This document shows positions 4,615 to 5,974 of a stretch of DNA of 5,974 nucleotides, piece after piece (the first letter of the stretch is position 1; the number at the start of each line of letters is the position of its first letter). The notes under the pieces are model-generated. The model saw only the letters and a list, made by a program, of their open reading frames with translations. It was not told the DNA's origin and did not search any database. The position numbers and the translations under genes were made by a program. This DNA is from UBA12026 sp035291405 (GTDB lineage Bacteria; Patescibacteriota; Microgenomatia; UBA8517): assembly GCA_035291405.1 (NCBI GenBank), contig DATDSD010000022.1, forward strand, positions 1-5,974. Reading direction: 5' to 3'.

Positions 4615-5528
4615 CTTATCTTTTTAAGAGATCTCCCAACTGCGATAAGACTACCAATAAGGGAAATTGTAATCCCCGCTACAAGCTCAATTGCCAAAAT
4701 TATGAAAAAGAGGCCAAAGAAAGTTAATGCATCTTTGGGAATAACCGGAATCTGACCAAAGTAACTAATTATTGATGGAGAAGCATAAAGCCAAAAAATA
4801 ATTGCAAATGTCCAGCCGATCAAGACACCAACAAGAGAGTAGATTAAGGCTTCAAGTATTATTGGACTCCTGACAAACGATGGGGTGGCACCAATTAAAC
4901 TTAATATTTCAACTTCTCCCTTCCTTGTTGTCATCCTCATACTAATAATCACCAAAAGAACTAAAAATGAAGTTGTGGCCAGAACACTTACAAAAACTAT
5001 TCCACCCAATCTCAGGTACAAACTTGCAGTCTTAAGTCTACTTACTACATCAGAAAGAGATTTTTCCCCACCAATATTTGCAGTAAAACCAACTTGCTCA
5101 ACTATCGCTTCATTCTTAACTTCTGAGATTACTGTTTCAGCTAGTTTAAGATCGATCACTGAAAATTCTAAAGAGGCTGGAAATATTGATGGACTAACAA
5201 GTTCTGCCAAGAGAGGATTATCTGAGGTTGCTTTTTTGTAAATCTCCAAAGCTTCTTCTTTGGAAACATATTTTAAATCTTTAATACGTGTATCTTTACC
5301 TAGTTTGTCTTCCAAACCAGCCACAGTTTCAGGAGTAGCATCATCTTTTAAAAATGAAATAATCTGAGGTCTCGTCTCAAAATATGATAGTGCCCTACCT
5401 GATGAATAGACAAGAACTGCCACCATTGTAGCAACAAAAAAAGTTAGACTAAGTACAAAAATTGCTGAGATAGCTTGGAATGGAGATCTTTTTATGGCTT
5501 CGATTGCTGTTTTTGTGTGTATACTCAT
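4611..5528 (-). CDS. ftsX: Cell-division ABC transporter membrane subunit FtsX
   Basis: This 305-residue protein has FtsX topology. A cytoplasmic N-terminus (1-18) precedes TM1 (about 20-42). An extracytoplasmic domain follows (about 45-168), containing IISFLKDDATPETV and the YVSKEEALEIYKKA segment typical of FtsX. TM2 (about 172-197), TM3 (about 222-247) and TM4 (about 268-298) come next. The loop after TM2 carries RKGEVEILSLIGATPSFVRSP, the FtsX signature before TM3 that contacts the ATPase. FtsX does not transport a known substrate. With FtsE it passes ATP-driven changes to peptidoglycan hydrolases through the external domain. The overlapping downstream gene encodes a coiled-coil hydrolase that fits this partner role. 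It lies 17 bp after ftsE. The ATG at 5528 gives the expected short cytoplasmic tail. No Shine-Dalgarno is evident. Confidence 0.94.
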   Translation of the reverse strand: MSIHTKTAIEAIKRSPFQAISAIFVLSLTFFVATMVAVLVYSSGRALSYFETRPQIISFLKDDATPETVAGLEDKLGKDTRIKDLKYVSKEEALEIYKKATSDNPLLAELVSPSIFPASLEFSVIDLKLAETVISEVKNEAIVEQVGFTANIGGEKSLSDVVSRLKTASLYLRLGGIVFVSVLATTSFLVLLVIISMRMTTRKGEVEILSLIGATPSFVRSPIILEALIYSLVGVLIGWTFAIIFWLYASPSIISYFGQIPVIPKDALTFFGLFFIILAIELVAGITISLIGSLIAVGRSLKKIR

Positions 5529-5545
5529 ATATTTAAAGGTTAATT

Positions 5546-5974
5546 TTATTTTATCACTTGTCCATCATCTAAATGAATAATTCTATGTTTTCCGTGCTTA
5601 ATTATTCCTTCATGATGTGTTGCCATGATTATTGTTTTTCCCTCTTTATTTATTTTTTCCAATAAATCCATTATTCCTTCTGCAGTTTTCCAATCAAGGT
5701 TTCCTGTTGGTTCATCTGCCAAAATTAATTTTGGATTTATAACCAAAGCACGTGCCAAAGATACCCTTTGAAGCTCTCCTCCAGAAAGTTGAGATGGAAA
5801 AAGTTGGGCACGTTTATCAAGACCGACAAGCTTTAAAACATGATGAACTCTAGTATCCCATTCATTGTCGGGTACATTAGAAACAGCCAAAGCCACTTCA
5901 ACATTTTCTGAAACTGTTCTTTCAGGCAAAACTTTAAAATCTTGAAAAACTATTCCCATTTGTTGCCTTAAGCG
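5546..5974 (-). CDS. ftsE: Cell-division ATP-binding protein FtsE, C-terminal 142 residues
   Basis: This ABC ATPase is cut by the right edge. The frame stays open through base 5974 (RLRQQ before the first visible Met), so the Met at 5959 is internal and the true start with the Walker A motif lies outside. Visible motifs in order: Q-loop VFQDF followed by KVLPERTVSENV, which is characteristic of FtsE; ABC signature LSGGELQRVSLARAL; Walker B LILADEP; D-loop GNLD; and the switch His in ATHHE. The C-terminus is short (HLDDGQVIK). FtsE is about 220-230 residues in most bacteria, so roughly 80-90 residues are missing. It is a cytoplasmic partner of FtsX, encoded 17 bp downstream, and powers hydrolase control at the division site. 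Other LolD/MacB-type ATPases share much of this pattern, but the adjacent ftsX settles the call. Confidence 0.95.
   Translation of the reverse strand, partial: RLRQQMGIVFQDFKVLPERTVSENVEVALAVSNVPDNEWDTRVHHVLKLVGLDKRAQLFPSQLSGGELQRVSLARALVINPKLILADEPTGNLDWKTAEGIMDLLEKINKEGKTIIMATHHEGIIKHGKHRIIHLDDGQVIK

Noticed and set aside
4885..5241. Plus-strand open frame of 118 codons inside ftsX
   Set aside because: It is fully opposite the well-conserved FtsX coding region and shows no recognisable domain.
178..5528. Alternative genetic code (TGA = Gly)
   Set aside because: TGA sits at the natural ends of the sortase, GalE and FtsX proteins, and no in-frame TGA is needed inside any gene.
5546..5959. 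Met at 5959 as the FtsE start
   Set aside because: The frame continues upstream to the window edge with RLRQQ, as expected before the Q-loop region of FtsE, and a start here would lack Walker A.

Overview
The window is an AT-rich, almost gap-free block of nine genes, all on the minus strand. Only 64 bases (165-177, 1364-1397, 5529-5545) lie outside coding sequence. It most resembles Candidate Phyla Radiation (Patescibacteria), probably a Microgenomates-type lineage. The grounds are compact overlapping genes, lack of Shine-Dalgarno sequences, secreted proteins with Thr/Pro/Ser/Ala-rich linkers, and juxtamembrane signatures of the VLG-T-S or VAGAS kind. This placement is inferred from style and recalled families, not from a marker gene. 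TGA ends several genes (sortase, galE, ftsX), so the code 25 used by Gracilibacteria does not apply.

In transcription order (right to left): ftsE (5' end outside the window), ftsX, a secreted coiled-coil M23 peptidoglycan hydrolase, a membrane-anchored Thr-rich secreted protein, a VanZ-like membrane protein, galE, a Thr-rich secreted protein with a cell-wall sorting signal, a sortase, and the first 54 residues of another secreted protein. Junctions are overlaps of 4, 11, 14, 22 and 20 bp, with short gaps of 17, 34 and 13 bp, so this is most simply one long operon, perhaps with internal promoters.

The genes form a coherent envelope module. FtsE-FtsX is the ABC-type complex that gates periplasmic or extracellular peptidoglycan hydrolases at division, and the next gene encodes just such a hydrolase. 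The sortase overlaps a gene whose product carries a MAGTG motif, hydrophobic helix and basic tail, so the two look like an enzyme-substrate pair. GalE could supply galactose-type sugar nucleotides for surface glycans.

The most unusual observation is that the M23 (LytM) catalytic domain of the hydrolase appears circularly permuted. The half with HLHFE and the DP..YM end comes first. A Gly/Ser-rich linker follows, then the half with HTGLD and the final YLH strand, and the protein stops there. All expected zinc-site and catalytic residues are present, but in rotated order. A second observation is that no start has a clear Shine-Dalgarno sequence, while four have TATAAT-like hexamers ending 5-7 nt before the ATG. 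That pattern would fit leaderless transcripts.
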